Positions 51,594-61,497 of a stretch of DNA of 64,000 nucleotides are shown here, in pieces. Origin of the DNA: an uncultured Phycisphaerales bacterium (lineage in GTDB: Bacteria; Planctomycetota; Phycisphaerae; Sedimentisphaerales; Anaerobacaceae); the NCBI GenBank assembly GCA_903857265.1, contig CAIODZ010000010.1, positions 62,001-126,000 of the forward strand, written 5' to 3'. The position numbers were made by a program, and so were the translations under genes. Numbering within the stretch: the stretch's first letter is position 1; the number at the start of each line of letters is the position of its first letter. The notes under the pieces are model-generated. The model worked only from the letters and a program-made list of their open reading frames with translations. It had not been told where the DNA came from and searched no databases.

Positions 51594-53210
51594 ATGCTGA
51601 AAAGAATAGGTAAAATTTATCACAGGATTCTGGTTTTCGTGCACTTATCGCCTTTATCGCTGGCGGAAAAGTGCAGAATCGCGTTCGGCACGGCGGTGGT
51701 GCTGATACTGGCTTTGGCGCTGCTCATCCCATACGGCTGGATGCGCCAACTCACCAGGCAGAATCGGCTTGACGCCAGCAGGGCCTGGGCGGAAACGCTG
51801 GTTCGGAATCATTTTCAGACGCGTCCACCAGCCGACACAAAACTGGCGATGCTCGATGACCGGGGCAACGTGCTGGACCCGAACAAAACCGACATTCGCT
51901 GGGTCCGCTTCAAAAAAGACGATAAAAAAATAGCAGGATTGACTGTCCAGCAGCGGCTTATGGTTGAGGACCTGCGCAACGACGAGGATTCCTCCGACCA
52001 GATACGCTTTGAGACCAGGAAAAACACGCTTTATTCCAGCTATGTGCGCGTCTTCCGGGCGACCGAGGGCTGCATAACCTGCCACAACCCACAGGGCTCC
52101 GCGGGCGCATTTAATCGCAACGAGGCAATAGGCGCAGTGGTAGTCGAAAGGCCGGCCGCCGAAATACGCAGGGCGGTTCTCTTGAACCGTGTCTGGATTA
52201 TCGTCGCCGGCTTAATCAGCGGAACAGGCGCAATCGTGGCATTTTACATCATAACGCAACGGGTCATTCTGAGTCCTATTCGCCAGCTGCGCGCGCTTGC
52301 CAACAATGTTGCAGAAGGCAACCTCGACATCAGAAGCTCGATAAATACCCGCGACGAATACGAGAAGCTTGCCGAGGCATTCAACCACATGCTCGACGGG
52401 CTTCAGGCAGCCCAGGAAAAGCTGCGCCAGGCAAACAGGCAGCTCGACGACAAAATCATCGAACTTTCGGAGCGCAACATCGAGCTTTTCAAGGCAAACA
52501 AAATCAAAGGCGAATTCCTCGCGAATATCTCGCACGAATTCAGAACGCCGCTTAATTCCATTATGGGTTTTGCCCAGGTGCTGCGCGACAAGCCGGAGCT
52601 GCTCAGGGAAGACAAGGGAAAACGCTACGCCGAAAACATCATCGTCGGAGGTCAGCGGTTGCTTAATATGATTAACGACCTGTTGTACCTGGCAAAAGCC
52701 GAGGCCAATAAGATTCAATTGCATATCGAGCAGATAAAAGTCGATGAAATATGCGACGCCGTTATGTCTTCGTTTTCTGAAATGACACGGGAAAAGGACA
52801 TCAAGGTTGAGCTTGAAGTGCAGCGGGACATACCGATCCTTGTAACCGACGCGGGAAAAATCCAGCAGATTCTCGAAAACTATATGAGCAACGCGGTAAA
52901 GTTCACGCCCGCGCAGGGCAAAATAACACTAAGCGTTGTGATACTCGACGATAAAACAATCCGGTTTTCCGTAACCGATACCGGCTGCGGAATAGCCGAG
53001 GCCGACAAGGAAAAACTGTTCCAGAAATTCGGCCAGCTTGGTAATCCTCTTACGCGGGAATCTGGCGGCACAGGATTGGGGCTTGCAATCAGTAAAGAGC
53101 TTGCAGATATGCTCGCCGGACAAGTCGGCTTCGAAAGTCAACTCGACAAGGGTTCTACCTTTTGGCTCGATATACCGCCATCCCTCATTAAAGACCAGCC
53201 ACAGTCGTAA
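51594..53210 (+). CDS. Sensor histidine kinase with c-type heme-binding (Tll0287-like) sensor domain
   Basis: The 538-aa protein has a first membrane helix (residues 31-48), an external DUF3365/Tll0287-like domain with a heme-attachment motif CITCH (Cys160, Cys163, His164), a second helix (about 201-221), a HAMP linker and a coiled coil, then a kinase core. His314 in NISHEFRTPL is the phosphorylated residue; N-box NYMSNAVKF and G-boxes DTGCGIA and GGTGLGLAI bind ATP. It probably senses redox state or a gas such as NO through the heme. No response regulator lies beside it, so it is an orphan kinase, followed 160 bp later by the efflux operon. Confidence 0.92.
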   Translation: MLKRIGKIYHRILVFVHLSPLSLAEKCRIAFGTAVVLILALALLIPYGWMRQLTRQNRLDASRAWAETLVRNHFQTRPPADTKLAMLDDRGNVLDPNKTDIRWVRFKKDDKKIAGLTVQQRLMVEDLRNDEDSSDQIRFETRKNTLYSSYVRVFRATEGCITCHNPQGSAGAFNRNEAIGAVVVERPAAEIRRAVLLNRVWIIVAGLISGTGAIVAFYIITQRVILSPIRQLRALANNVAEGNLDIRSSINTRDEYEKLAEAFNHMLDGLQAAQEKLRQANRQLDDKIIELSERNIELFKANKIKGEFLANISHEFRTPLNSIMGFAQVLRDKPELLREDKGKRYAENIIVGGQRLLNMINDLLYLAKAEANKIQLHIEQIKVDEICDAVMSSFSEMTREKDIKVELEVQRDIPILVTDAGKIQQILENYMSNAVKFTPAQGKITLSVVILDDKTIRFSVTDTGCGIAEADKEKLFQKFGQLGNPLTRESGGTGLGLAISKELADMLAGQVGFESQLDKGSTFWLDIPPSLIKDQPQS

Positions 53211-53371
53211 CACACGCTCCAATATAGAGTTACGTATTGCATAGGGTTCAATTTCGGAAGTTTTTTCATATCGACCGACTAAACATGTGGAAAATGCCGC
53301 AGAAAATGTTAAAATGGGAAAGATTATTGGAAATTCACCCCTAATATTGGACGATTATCGTATTATTGAAG

Positions 53372-55027
53372 ATGTTAGCGAAAAAATTTTCAATATTATA
53401 TAAAACCGCGATAACACTCGGCTTACTGGTGGCGATGTGCCTGCTCAGCTCGTGCACCGAGCCGGAGGCAACTGATAAGCAGGATTATATAGGACCTTCC
53501 GATTCGCAATCAGCTATTCAGCCGCCTCTGGAAAATAAAAAAACACAGGAACCCAATTCTTCGCCTATAGTGAAAATCGAACAGAATGGGCCTATTGATA
53601 TAACGATAAATGAGGCGGTCCTTATATCTCTGCAGAAAAACAAATCGCTGGCAGTTGAAAAACTAAGCCCGCAGATAAAAAGAACCTTCGAGCAGCAGGC
53701 GTTAGCGGTATTCGACCCGGACTTGAAAGGAACAGTTTCGGGAGGCCAAACACGATTAGAGTCGCCCCCGGCACCAGGCGCTGGACCTCTTAAATCAATT
53801 GAAAAGACATTCGGCGCAGACGCTTCGTTAAACGAGTTTTTGCCTACAGGTACAACCTTGTCGCTTGACGGCAGCGTAAATCGGCTCGATGAGTCATATG
53901 CCGACCCGTTCGTATCAAGCCGGCTGGGTGGGAGCGTAACGCAATCACTTTTGAGAGGTTTTGGTACCGCAGTAAATCTTGTCTCGGTAAACCAGGCCAG
54001 GATAGATACGAAGATATCGCAATATGAACTTCGCGGATTCGTCGAGTCGCTTGTGGCGCAGATTGAGGAAGCATACTGGAATTATTCGCTGGCGGAAAAG
54101 AGCATAGAGATATACGAACAATCGCTGCTAGTGGCGGAATAGCAGCAACAGGAAACCGAGGAGCGGATTAATATTGGTTCGCTGGCTCGGAGCGAGCTTG
54201 CCGCGGCCAAGGCGGAAACAGCGCTTAGGCAACAGGACCTCATCGTCGCGGAAAACACGCTTGCCCAGAGCCGGCTCAATCTTTTGCGGCTGCTGAACCC
54301 CAGCGGCAACGAAATCTGGGACAGAAAAATCATTCTCAAAAGCGAGCCGACGACGCCGGCAATCGAGCTTAGCCCCGTGGAGACATACGTCCTGCGCGGT
54401 TGGCAGATGAGGCCGGAGCTGAACCAGGCGCGACTCCAGATAGACCGCGATGAGCTTGAAATTGTAAGGACTCGCAACGGCCTGCTGCCGCAGCTCGATT
54501 TTTTCATTACTCTCGGCAAGACGGGATATTCCGACTCATTCGATGCTTCGGCCCAGAACATTTTTAAGAAAAATGATTATGACATCGCAGCCGGGATAAC
54601 TTTCGAGTACCCGCCGATGAACCGCTCGGCGCAGGCGAAAAACCAGCAGGCCACACTGTCGCGCCAACAGGCGCAGGAGGCGCTCGGCAATCTCGAACAA
54701 TTAGTCGAGGTTGATATAAGAGGCGCTTATTTGCAGATTACAAGCGTTCAGCAGCAGGTTGTCGCGGCAAAAGCGAGCAGAGAGCTGCTGGAGGAAAAAC
54801 TCAAGGTCGAAACCGGCAAATTCGAAGTCGGCAAATCAACGTCGATTCTCGTCGCGCAGGCGCAAAGAGATTTTCTGCAGAGCCAGATAGCCGAGCTTAC
54901 AGCCGCAATAAATTATCAGATAGCGATAGTGGAGCTTCATCGGCTTGAGGGAACGCTCTTGATGCGAAGCGGGATTGCCAGTCCGGGCAGTGAACCGGTA
55001 AAAACGTCTAAAATCACGTCGAGCTAA
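53372..55027 (+). pseudogene. TolC/OprM-type outer-membrane efflux lipoprotein interrupted by one amber codon
   Basis: A single frame runs from ATG 53372 to TAA 55025-55027 (551 residues) except for TAG at 54140-54142. The N-terminus is a lipoprotein signal (LLSSC), and both halves show the helical repeats of outer-membrane efflux proteins (INEAVLISLQKNKSLAVEK, LRQQDLIVAENTLAQSRLNLLRLLNP, GAYLQITSVQQQVVAAKASRELL). The codons around the stop read LLVAE-stop-QQQETEERI, so CAG to TAG is the simplest change. TAG is an ordinary stop elsewhere (lpxB, PilZ gene), so general recoding is unlikely. It may be a real nonsense mutation, a polymorphism or a base error. It is first in an operon with MFP and RND genes. 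Confidence 0.85.
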
Positions 55028-55047
55028 TTTGGGTTGGTAAATTATTT

Positions 55048-56181
55048 ATGAATAAAAACAACAGTAAAATAAAAATATGGTCGGCGGCAGCGCTGGCGGT
55101 TGCAGCCCTGCTTACCGGCTGTTCACGGAAAACGCCCCCTGCCTCCCCGGTAGTGCCGGTATTGGTGGCGCAGGTAACACAACAAACCCTGCCTCTTGAG
55201 CTGAGCAGCTTCGGGACGGTCGAAGCAAATATGAGCGCCACGATAAAATCGCAGGTGGCCGGCATTCTTACAGAAGTCCATTTCAAAGAAGGCCAGGAGG
55301 TTAAAAAGGGCGATTTGCTGGTGACGATTGATTCGCGGTCTTTCGAGGCGGAGCTCAAAGCGGCACAGGCAAACCTTGAAAAAGACGAGGCGCAACTGAA
55401 GAACGCCGAAAAAGAGGCGTCCAGGCAAACGGAATTGCTGAAGAAGGGCTATGCCTCGCAGAACGATTATGACAACAGCGTAACGGCAGTGGGTGTGCTC
55501 AAGGCCACCGTGGATTCCGATAAAGCGGCGGTGGAGAACGCGGCGGTACAGCTTGATTATTGTTTAATCCGCTCGCCCATCAGCGGCGTCATCGGGGCAA
55601 TTTCCATCGACCAGGGCAATTTGATTAAGGAAAAAGACGTCCCCATCGCGAGCATAAACCAGGTAAGCCCCATCAGGATAAGTTTCACACTGCCTCAGCA
55701 GTATCTGCCCCTGATACGCAAGTATATGGCAAGCAGCACACTCGAGGTAATCGCTAAAATTCCCGGCGCAGAGGGACAGGAGCCGGTGCGGGGGGCTTTG
55801 CTTTTCATCGATAACTCGGTAGATACCGGCACGGGAACAATTCGGCTGTGGAGCATATTTCAGAACGAAAAACGCGTGCTCTGGCCCGGGCTGTTTGTAA
55901 ACGTTGTTCTTAACCTTGCGCAGGAACCTAACGTCATAGTTGTGCCTTCACAGGCGGTCCAAAACGGCCAACAGGGCCAGTTTGTTTACGTGGTGAAGGA
56001 GGACAACACTGCTGAAGTCCGGCCCGTTACCGTGCAGCGCACAGCAAACAACAGTTCTGTTGTCGATGGAGTCAAGCCGGGCGAAACAGTGGTAACGGAC
56101 GGACAGCTCCGGCTGGTGGCCGGCACAAAAGTTCAAATAAAGGAAACTACAGGTAATAAAAACCAAGCGGATAAAAAATGA
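55048..56181 (+). CDS. RND efflux periplasmic adaptor (membrane fusion protein), lipoprotein
   Basis: The 377-aa protein has a lipoprotein signal with lipobox LTGC, then the adaptor plan: lipoyl-like half-motif (GTVEANMSATIKSQVAGIL, VKKGDLLVTIDSRSFEAEL), an alpha-hairpin coiled coil (about 90-150), the second lipoyl half (DYCLIRSPISGVIGAISIDQGNLI), a beta-barrel and a membrane-proximal domain. It joins the outer-membrane channel to the RND pump. Its last bases overlap the pump start (ATGA at 56178-56181), showing translational coupling. Confidence 0.94.
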   Translation: MNKNNSKIKIWSAAALAVAALLTGCSRKTPPASPVVPVLVAQVTQQTLPLELSSFGTVEANMSATIKSQVAGILTEVHFKEGQEVKKGDLLVTIDSRSFEAELKAAQANLEKDEAQLKNAEKEASRQTELLKKGYASQNDYDNSVTAVGVLKATVDSDKAAVENAAVQLDYCLIRSPISGVIGAISIDQGNLIKEKDVPIASINQVSPIRISFTLPQQYLPLIRKYMASSTLEVIAKIPGAEGQEPVRGALLFIDNSVDTGTGTIRLWSIFQNEKRVLWPGLFVNVVLNLAQEPNVIVVPSQAVQNGQQGQFVYVVKEDNTAEVRPVTVQRTANNSSVVDGVKPGETVVTDGQLRLVAGTKVQIKETTGNKNQADKK

Positions 56182-59100
56182 ACTTTACAGCTCTGTTTAT
56201 AAGTCGCCCCGTAATGACAACCCTTGTGATGCTGGGGATATTAATCTTCGGCATCACGGCTTTTTTGCAGCTTCCCGTAAGCGATTTGCCAAACGTGGAT
56301 TTCCCGACAATACAGGTTTCCGTCTCGCTTCCCGGGGCAAGCCCGGAGACAATGGCCTCGGCGGTGGCGACGCCTCTCGAAAAGCAATTCTCCACGATTG
56401 CCGGCATCGACTCAATGACATCAACAAGCGTGCTTGGAAACACACAAATAATCATTCAGTTCAGCCTAAGCCGCAATATTGACGGGGCAGCACAAGACGT
56501 CCAGGCGGCAATCACACAGGCACAAAGACAACTGCCCCAGAATCTGCCGAGCCCTCCCACTTACCAGAAGGTCAACCCGGCGGACCAGCCGATTCTATAT
56601 ATTGCTTTGACCGGACCGACGATACCTATGTATTCGCTGGATGAATATGGCGAGACCCTTATGGCGCAGCGAATTTCGATGGTCAGCGGCGTGGCGCAGG
56701 TGCTGGTATATGGCGCGCAAAAATACGCTGTCCGTATATGGCCTAATCCGACGGCGCTGGCCAGCAGAGGTCTCGGAATCGACGAGGTCGCGAACGCTGT
56801 CGCAAACGGCAACGTGAATCTGCCCACAGGGATACTTTACGGACCGGATAAAGCCGTAACGGTGGAGGCAAGCGGACAACTAAACGACGCTGCCGCATAC
56901 AAACCGCTGATTGTAGCGTATCGCAACGGCTCGCCGGTTCGGCTTGGAGACCTGGGTAAAGTTGTGGACAGCGTTGAAAACAGCAAGACCGCCGCATGGT
57001 ATATTACTTCGAACGAAGCGCGGCGAGGGATTATTCTGGCAATACTGAGGCAGCCCGGAACAAATACGGTGGCGGTAACAGATGCGGTGAAGAAACTCTT
57101 GCCGAGCTTCCGGCAGCAGATGCCTGCGTCGGTTTCGCTGGACATTCTTTTTGACAGGTCGATGTTTATCAGAGAATCGGTCAAAGACGTCGAATTTACG
57201 CTTGTTTTGACGCTGATACTGGTAGTTCTGGTAATATTCCTTTTCCTGCGGAATATGTCGGCGACGGTAATACCGAGCTTGACGCTGCCGATGTCGATAG
57301 TCGCGACTTTTGCCATAATGTATATTGGAGGATTCAGCTTAAACAACCTGTCGCTGATGGCACTTACGCTGTCGGTGGGATTTGTGGTCGATGACGCGAT
57401 TGTTATGCTGGAAAACATATTCCGGCACATGGAAATGGGCAAAAGCGCTATCAAGGCGGCGGTTGACGGGGCGAAGGAAATTGCGTTTACGATTGTAAGC
57501 ATGACGCTGTCGCTGAGCGCTGTTTTCATCCCGATTGTTTTTATGGGCGGCCTGATAGGACGGCTGTTCAGAGAATTTTCCATAACAATCGGAGTGGCCG
57601 TACTGGCGTCCGGGTTTATCGCGCTTAGTTTGACGCCGATGCTATCGAGCAGATTTTTGAAAAAACCTGAAACCGTCAAGCACGGCCATGCCTATGCGTT
57701 TACTGACTTGATGTATAACAAAATGACCGCATTTTATGAACGAAGCCTGAAATGGGTCCTTCTGCACAGACGCGGCGCGATGGTTTTTTCGGCGATTATT
57801 CTGGCGGGGACATTTTATCTGTTCGTGGCCATCCCCAAAGGTTTTTTACCCAGCGAGGACCGCGCACAGATATTCGGGTTTACAGAAGGAATAGAGGGAA
57901 TATCGTTCGACTCGATTACGGCTCATCAAAGGACGATAAACGCCATTTTACAAAAAGAACCGGAGATAGGTTCGTTTATGTCAAGCGTCGGCAGGGGCGG
58001 GGGCAACATGGGAACGGTGTTTATCCGTCTGAAGCCGAAGTCCGAACGCAAACTTTCCGCCGACCAGCTTATCCAGAAATGGCGCGGTCTTCTGAGTAAT
58101 ATACCTGGAATGAGGGTTTATCTGCAGAATCCGCCGTCTATCCAGCTTGGCGGAAGAATGTCGAAGAGCCAGTATCAATACACGCTTCAAAGCTATAACC
58201 TCGATGAGTTATACAAATACGCCGGGATAATGGAGCAGAAGATAAGACAAATGCCCGGCTTACTTGACGTAACCAGCGATTTGCAAATAAAAAATCCGCA
58301 GGTTAATGTTGATATAGACAGGGATAAGGCGTCGAGTTTGGGTGTAACAGCCCAGCAAATCGAAGATGCTTTGTATTACGCATACGGCTCACGCCAGATA
58401 TCAACAATACTGGCACCGAACAACGAGTACGAGGTCATACTTGAGCTTGAACCGAAATACCAACTTGACCCCGCATCGCTGGGTATGCTTTACGTAAGGT
58501 CGAGCAGCGGGCAGCTCGTTCCGTTGAAATCCGTGGCCAACCTGAGTAACAGCGTCGGGCCGCTGAGCGTAAATCACCAGGGGCAATTGCCTGCCGTAAC
58601 GATTTCATTCAATCTTCCGCCGAATTTCCCTCTTGGAAACGCGGTCGATGCAATAAATCGCCTGGCAAAAGATACTCTGCCTGATACGGTAACGGCAAGC
58701 TTCCAGGGAACGGCGCAAGCATTCGCGGCGTCGATGCGCGGTCTTGGGCTTCTGCTGACACTTGCCATACTGGTGATTTACCTTGTCCTGGGTATTTTGT
58801 ATGAGAGCTTCATTCACCCGCTGACGATATTGTCGGCCCTTCCGTTCGCGGGTTTCGGGGCGCTGATTACGCTGATAATTTTCGGCGAAGACCTTTCGAT
58901 ATATGCGTTCGTGGGCATAATTATGCTCGTGGGTCTGGTCAAAAAGAACGGTATAATGATGATAGATTTTGCCATCGATGCGCAAAAACACGGCAAAAGT
59001 CCTTATGACGCGATAGTCGAGGCAAGCATAATACGTTTTAGGCCTATAATGATGACGACAATGGCGGCGCTTATGGCGGGTCTTCCCATCGCTATCGGGT

Positions 59101-59288
59101 TCGGCGCAGGCGCCGAATCGCGAAGACCGCTGGGTCTTGCCGTAGTCGGGGGCTTGCTGTTCTCGCAAAGTATTACGCTTTATGTCACACCGGTATTTTA
59201 TCTTTATATGGAATCACTGCAGAAAAAGACCCGCACATGGTTCAAAAGAGAACAGAGTGCCGCTAACGGCGAGAATGCTCGACAATAA
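56178..59288 (+). CDS. RND multidrug efflux permease (HAE-1/MdtB-like)
   Basis: The 1036-aa protein has the standard RND repeat: helix 1 (RPVMTTLVMLGILIFGITAF), a large periplasmic loop with porter subdomains (DLPNVDFPTIQVSVSLPGAS), a helix block with the proton-relay pair Asp-Asp in FVVDDAIVMLENI, then the second half with the same order ending PLGLAVVGGLLFSQSITLYVTP. It exports drugs, bile-like compounds or other amphiphiles using the proton gradient in a trimer. With the adaptor and the interrupted TolC-like gene it would form a tripartite pump; loss of the outer channel could be made good by a TolC encoded elsewhere. Confidence 0.95.
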   Translation: MNFTALFISRPVMTTLVMLGILIFGITAFLQLPVSDLPNVDFPTIQVSVSLPGASPETMASAVATPLEKQFSTIAGIDSMTSTSVLGNTQIIIQFSLSRNIDGAAQDVQAAITQAQRQLPQNLPSPPTYQKVNPADQPILYIALTGPTIPMYSLDEYGETLMAQRISMVSGVAQVLVYGAQKYAVRIWPNPTALASRGLGIDEVANAVANGNVNLPTGILYGPDKAVTVEASGQLNDAAAYKPLIVAYRNGSPVRLGDLGKVVDSVENSKTAAWYITSNEARRGIILAILRQPGTNTVAVTDAVKKLLPSFRQQMPASVSLDILFDRSMFIRESVKDVEFTLVLTLILVVLVIFLFLRNMSATVIPSLTLPMSIVATFAIMYIGGFSLNNLSLMALTLSVGFVVDDAIVMLENIFRHMEMGKSAIKAAVDGAKEIAFTIVSMTLSLSAVFIPIVFMGGLIGRLFREFSITIGVAVLASGFIALSLTPMLSSRFLKKPETVKHGHAYAFTDLMYNKMTAFYERSLKWVLLHRRGAMVFSAIILAGTFYLFVAIPKGFLPSEDRAQIFGFTEGIEGISFDSITAHQRTINAILQKEPEIGSFMSSVGRGGGNMGTVFIRLKPKSERKLSADQLIQKWRGLLSNIPGMRVYLQNPPSIQLGGRMSKSQYQYTLQSYNLDELYKYAGIMEQKIRQMPGLLDVTSDLQIKNPQVNVDIDRDKASSLGVTAQQIEDALYYAYGSRQISTILAPNNEYEVILELEPKYQLDPASLGMLYVRSSSGQLVPLKSVANLSNSVGPLSVNHQGQLPAVTISFNLPPNFPLGNAVDAINRLAKDTLPDTVTASFQGTAQAFAASMRGLGLLLTLAILVIYLVLGILYESFIHPLTILSALPFAGFGALITLIIFGEDLSIYAFVGIIMLVGLVKKNGIMMIDFAIDAQKHGKSPYDAIVEASIIRFRPIMMTTMAALMAGLPIAIGFGAGAESRRPLGLAVVGGLLFSQSITLYVTPVFYLYMESLQKKTRTWFKREQSAANGENARQ

Positions 59289-59348
59289 ACTCCTTTTGGG
59301 GGCCCGGCGTAACGTTATCGCTCGTAAAAAATCAGCGGATAAATCCTG

Positions 59349-59969
59349 TTAGTGATTATTGTGTTGCTCGTGCTGTTCGATGAATTTTGAGCCAGCGCGG
59401 ATATAGACAAGCGTTGCAAGGACCGCCGCCCCTGCCGCTGACCACCATAAGACCTGCACAAAATAAACCCACCAATGAAAAACTGTTGAGACCTCCGGCG
59501 CAATTAGTATCGCCGCCACCATCGAAAGCTGTAATGCCGTTGATGCCTTGCCCGCAAAAACCGGAACAACGAGGACTTTATCCGTAAGAAAATAGACAAT
59601 CAAAAAACCGAGGAATATGAGGACGTCTTTGCCGATAATCAGCACGACCACGGTTGGCGGCAGTATGAAGCCGGCGACACCGGCGTGGTGCGAGGCAAGA
59701 AGCAGGGAAGCCGAAGTAATGAGCAGTTTGTCGGCTGTCGGGTCAAGAAACGTCCCTAACCTGGTCGTCTGCCCGTTTTTACGCGCCAGATACCCGTCGA
59801 TACCGTCGCTTATCGCCATTAGGAAAAATATCGTCACAGCCGAATAACGAATCAGGTGCCGGATATGCTCACTCATCTCAGCATCGTTTATCTGGAGCAT
59901 ACAACTGACAAACGGCGCTATCAGCAGTATCCTCAGAATGGTTATTCTGTTTGCCCAGCTTAATGTCAT
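59349..59969 (-). CDS. CDP-alcohol phosphatidyltransferase (PgsA-like)
   Basis: The 206-aa membrane protein carries the full signature of the family: D55-x2-D58-G59-x2-A62-R63-x8-G72-x3-D76-x3-D80, whose Asp residues bind metal and the CDP-diacylglycerol. Length and the opening SWANRITILRILLIAPF fit phosphatidylglycerophosphate synthase, the entry to phosphatidylglycerol, which is also the substrate of MprF encoded 16 kb away. Other alcohols (glycerol phosphate versus inositol or serine) cannot be excluded. Confidence 0.85.
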   Translation of the reverse strand: MTLSWANRITILRILLIAPFVSCMLQINDAEMSEHIRHLIRYSAVTIFFLMAISDGIDGYLARKNGQTTRLGTFLDPTADKLLITSASLLLASHHAGVAGFILPPTVVVLIIGKDVLIFLGFLIVYFLTDKVLVVPVFAGKASTALQLSMVAAILIAPEVSTVFHWWVYFVQVLWWSAAGAAVLATLVYIRAGSKFIEQHEQHNNH

Positions 59970-60060
59970 CTCTTATTTCCGATGGATTATTTATTATTTT
60001 TTAATATCCGCTTGCGCGGGGATTATACAAATTCAAATCGCAAACTGCCAACTTATAATC

Positions 60061-60088
60061 TTGCCGATAGCGTGGGAAGCGTTATAAT
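60061..60088 (+). promoter_or_regulatory. Predicted promoter of pdxJ
   Basis: TTGCCG (60061-60066), 16-bp spacer, TATAAT (60083-60088), 25 bp before the start codon. Confidence 0.65.
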
Positions 60089-60112
60089 TGACCCGCTTTT
60101 AAGGTAAATAAT

Positions 60113-60841
60113 ATGGCAGTTCTAAATGTAAATATCGACCACATAGCGACAGTGAGACAGGCCAGGCACGCCGATGAACCGGACCCTGTCTGGGCGGCGG
60201 CGGAATGTGAATTGGCCGGGGCTAACGGGATAACTACCCACCTTCGACAGGACAGGCGACATATCAACGACCGCGACGTGCAGGTGCTTAAAGAGACGAT
60301 TGTTTCCAAATTCAATCTCGAAATGTCGATGGAAGAAGAGATTGTCCGCATCGCAGAAGGTATTGAGCCCCAGCAGGTAACGCTTGTGCCTGAAAAAAGA
60401 GCGGAATTGACCACCGAAGGCGGACTCGATTGCGTATCCTGCGGCGCACGCCTGAAAGAGGTCGTCAGAAGAATGCACGCAAGGGGCATCCTCGTCAGTG
60501 CGTTTATCGTGCCGGAAAAAGAGCAGATAGCCGCCGCGGCAAGATTCGGCTGCGACGCCATCGAGCTTCACACCGGCCAATACGCCAACGCGAAAACCGA
60601 AAAAGATATTTATCAGCATCTCAAGTGGCTGGAGGCGGGCAGAGACCTGGGTATAAAAAAGGGAATGATTGTGCACGCCGGGCATGGATTAACATATCGC
60701 AATATTGGCCCAATTGCCGCGATGGAAGACCTGAGTGAATTAAATATTGGGCACAGCATCATCGCAAGAAGTATGTTTGTAGGGATAAGAGAAGCAACAA
60801 TCGAAATGATTCGGCTGATTGATAAATTCGGCAAACACTGA
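60113..60841 (+). CDS. pdxJ: Pyridoxine 5'-phosphate synthase PdxJ
   Basis: PdxJ condenses 1-deoxyxylulose 5-phosphate with 3-amino-1-hydroxyacetone 1-phosphate to pyridoxine 5'-phosphate, the last ring-closing step of the DXP-dependent vitamin B6 route. The 242-aa protein begins with LNVNIDHIATVRQAR and has GANGITTHLRQDRRHI, FNLEMSM, LHTGQYA and HAGHGLTYRNI, all conserved family segments. AAGGTAAATAAT before the ATG is a good ribosome-binding site. No pdxA lies nearby. Confidence 0.97.
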   Translation: MAVLNVNIDHIATVRQARHADEPDPVWAAAECELAGANGITTHLRQDRRHINDRDVQVLKETIVSKFNLEMSMEEEIVRIAEGIEPQQVTLVPEKRAELTTEGGLDCVSCGARLKEVVRRMHARGILVSAFIVPEKEQIAAAARFGCDAIELHTGQYANAKTEKDIYQHLKWLEAGRDLGIKKGMIVHAGHGLTYRNIGPIAAMEDLSELNIGHSIIARSMFVGIREATIEMIRLIDKFGKH

Positions 60842-60879
60842 TAATAAAAAGACGCTAAGTTTGTTTTGAATTGATGAAG

Positions 60880-60910
60880 ATGCGGTGGGATAAAACCTGT
60901 CGCATTTTTT
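60880..60910 (+). terminator. Probable terminator of pdxJ
   Basis: ATGCG (60880-60884) pairs with CGCAT (60901-60905), with partial inner pairing (TGGG with CCT), followed by TTTTTT. It overlaps the end of the converging lipoprotein gene. Confidence 0.5.
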
Positions 60911-61421
60911 ATTGTCTGGAACGAACGATGTAATCGGCGGTGAGACGTTTTCCTGAGGGGCAAATAACGGTAACCTGGAGGATGCAGTTTTCGGCGGAGG
61001 CTTTTTGCAGGGGCAGGGAAAAAAGATAAGCACGGAGGAAGTCCTGCCAGAGATTGCTGTTAATAGCCGGGTCGGTGAGGTCAATATCGGGCCAGACGAT
61101 TAGGCGTTTGCCTTTTGGGTCAGCGGAACGCTGTAGTCGCTGAAAGAGTTCGAAGCGGAAGATAACAGGGGCCTTAATTTGAGAGTCGAAGGCGTCGATA
61201 AGGCAGACGTAGGCGTTAATAGTAGCGTCGCGGTCGTCGGCAGGGGCGATGGAGGTGATGGGGAGGACGTCGATTCGAGCGGGGCCGAAACGGGAGCAGG
61301 AAGTGGAATCATGGAATAGTGCGGGTGAGGAATCGGCGCCTAGCGGCTGGGTTGAGCAGCCGGCGTAAAGCGTGATTGCGAAAACAAAAAACAGTTTTGT
61401 CAGAAACGATATAGTTTTCAT
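60909..61421 (-). CDS. Hypothetical lipoprotein, 170 aa
   Basis: The N-terminus is a lipoprotein signal (TKLFFVFAITLYAGCS, Cys at about residue 22). The mature part holds RIDVLPITSIA and INAYVCLIDAFDSQIKAPVIFRFELFQR, a beta-sandwich-like stretch, then LIVWPDIDLTDPAINSNLWQDFLRAYLF and a C-terminal strand pair (LQVTVICPSGKRLTADYIV). This resembles small planctomycete lipoproteins of unknown function. It is a single gene, and its 3' end overlaps the pdxJ terminator. Confidence 0.72.
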   Translation of the reverse strand: MKTISFLTKLFFVFAITLYAGCSTQPLGADSSPALFHDSTSCSRFGPARIDVLPITSIAPADDRDATINAYVCLIDAFDSQIKAPVIFRFELFQRLQRSADPKGKRLIVWPDIDLTDPAINSNLWQDFLRAYLFSLPLQKASAENCILQVTVICPSGKRLTADYIVRSRQ

Positions 61422-61497
61422 AAATATGGGCGGTATTAACGACGCCTACTATATTATTTCGGCGAGAGTTTTAGTTTTAGTTGAATCAAAAACGGGT

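Noticed and set aside
54140-54142. Genome-wide recoding of TAG to an amino acid
   Set aside because: TAG ends lpxB, the 17275-18201 membrane protein and the PilZ gene at sensible positions.
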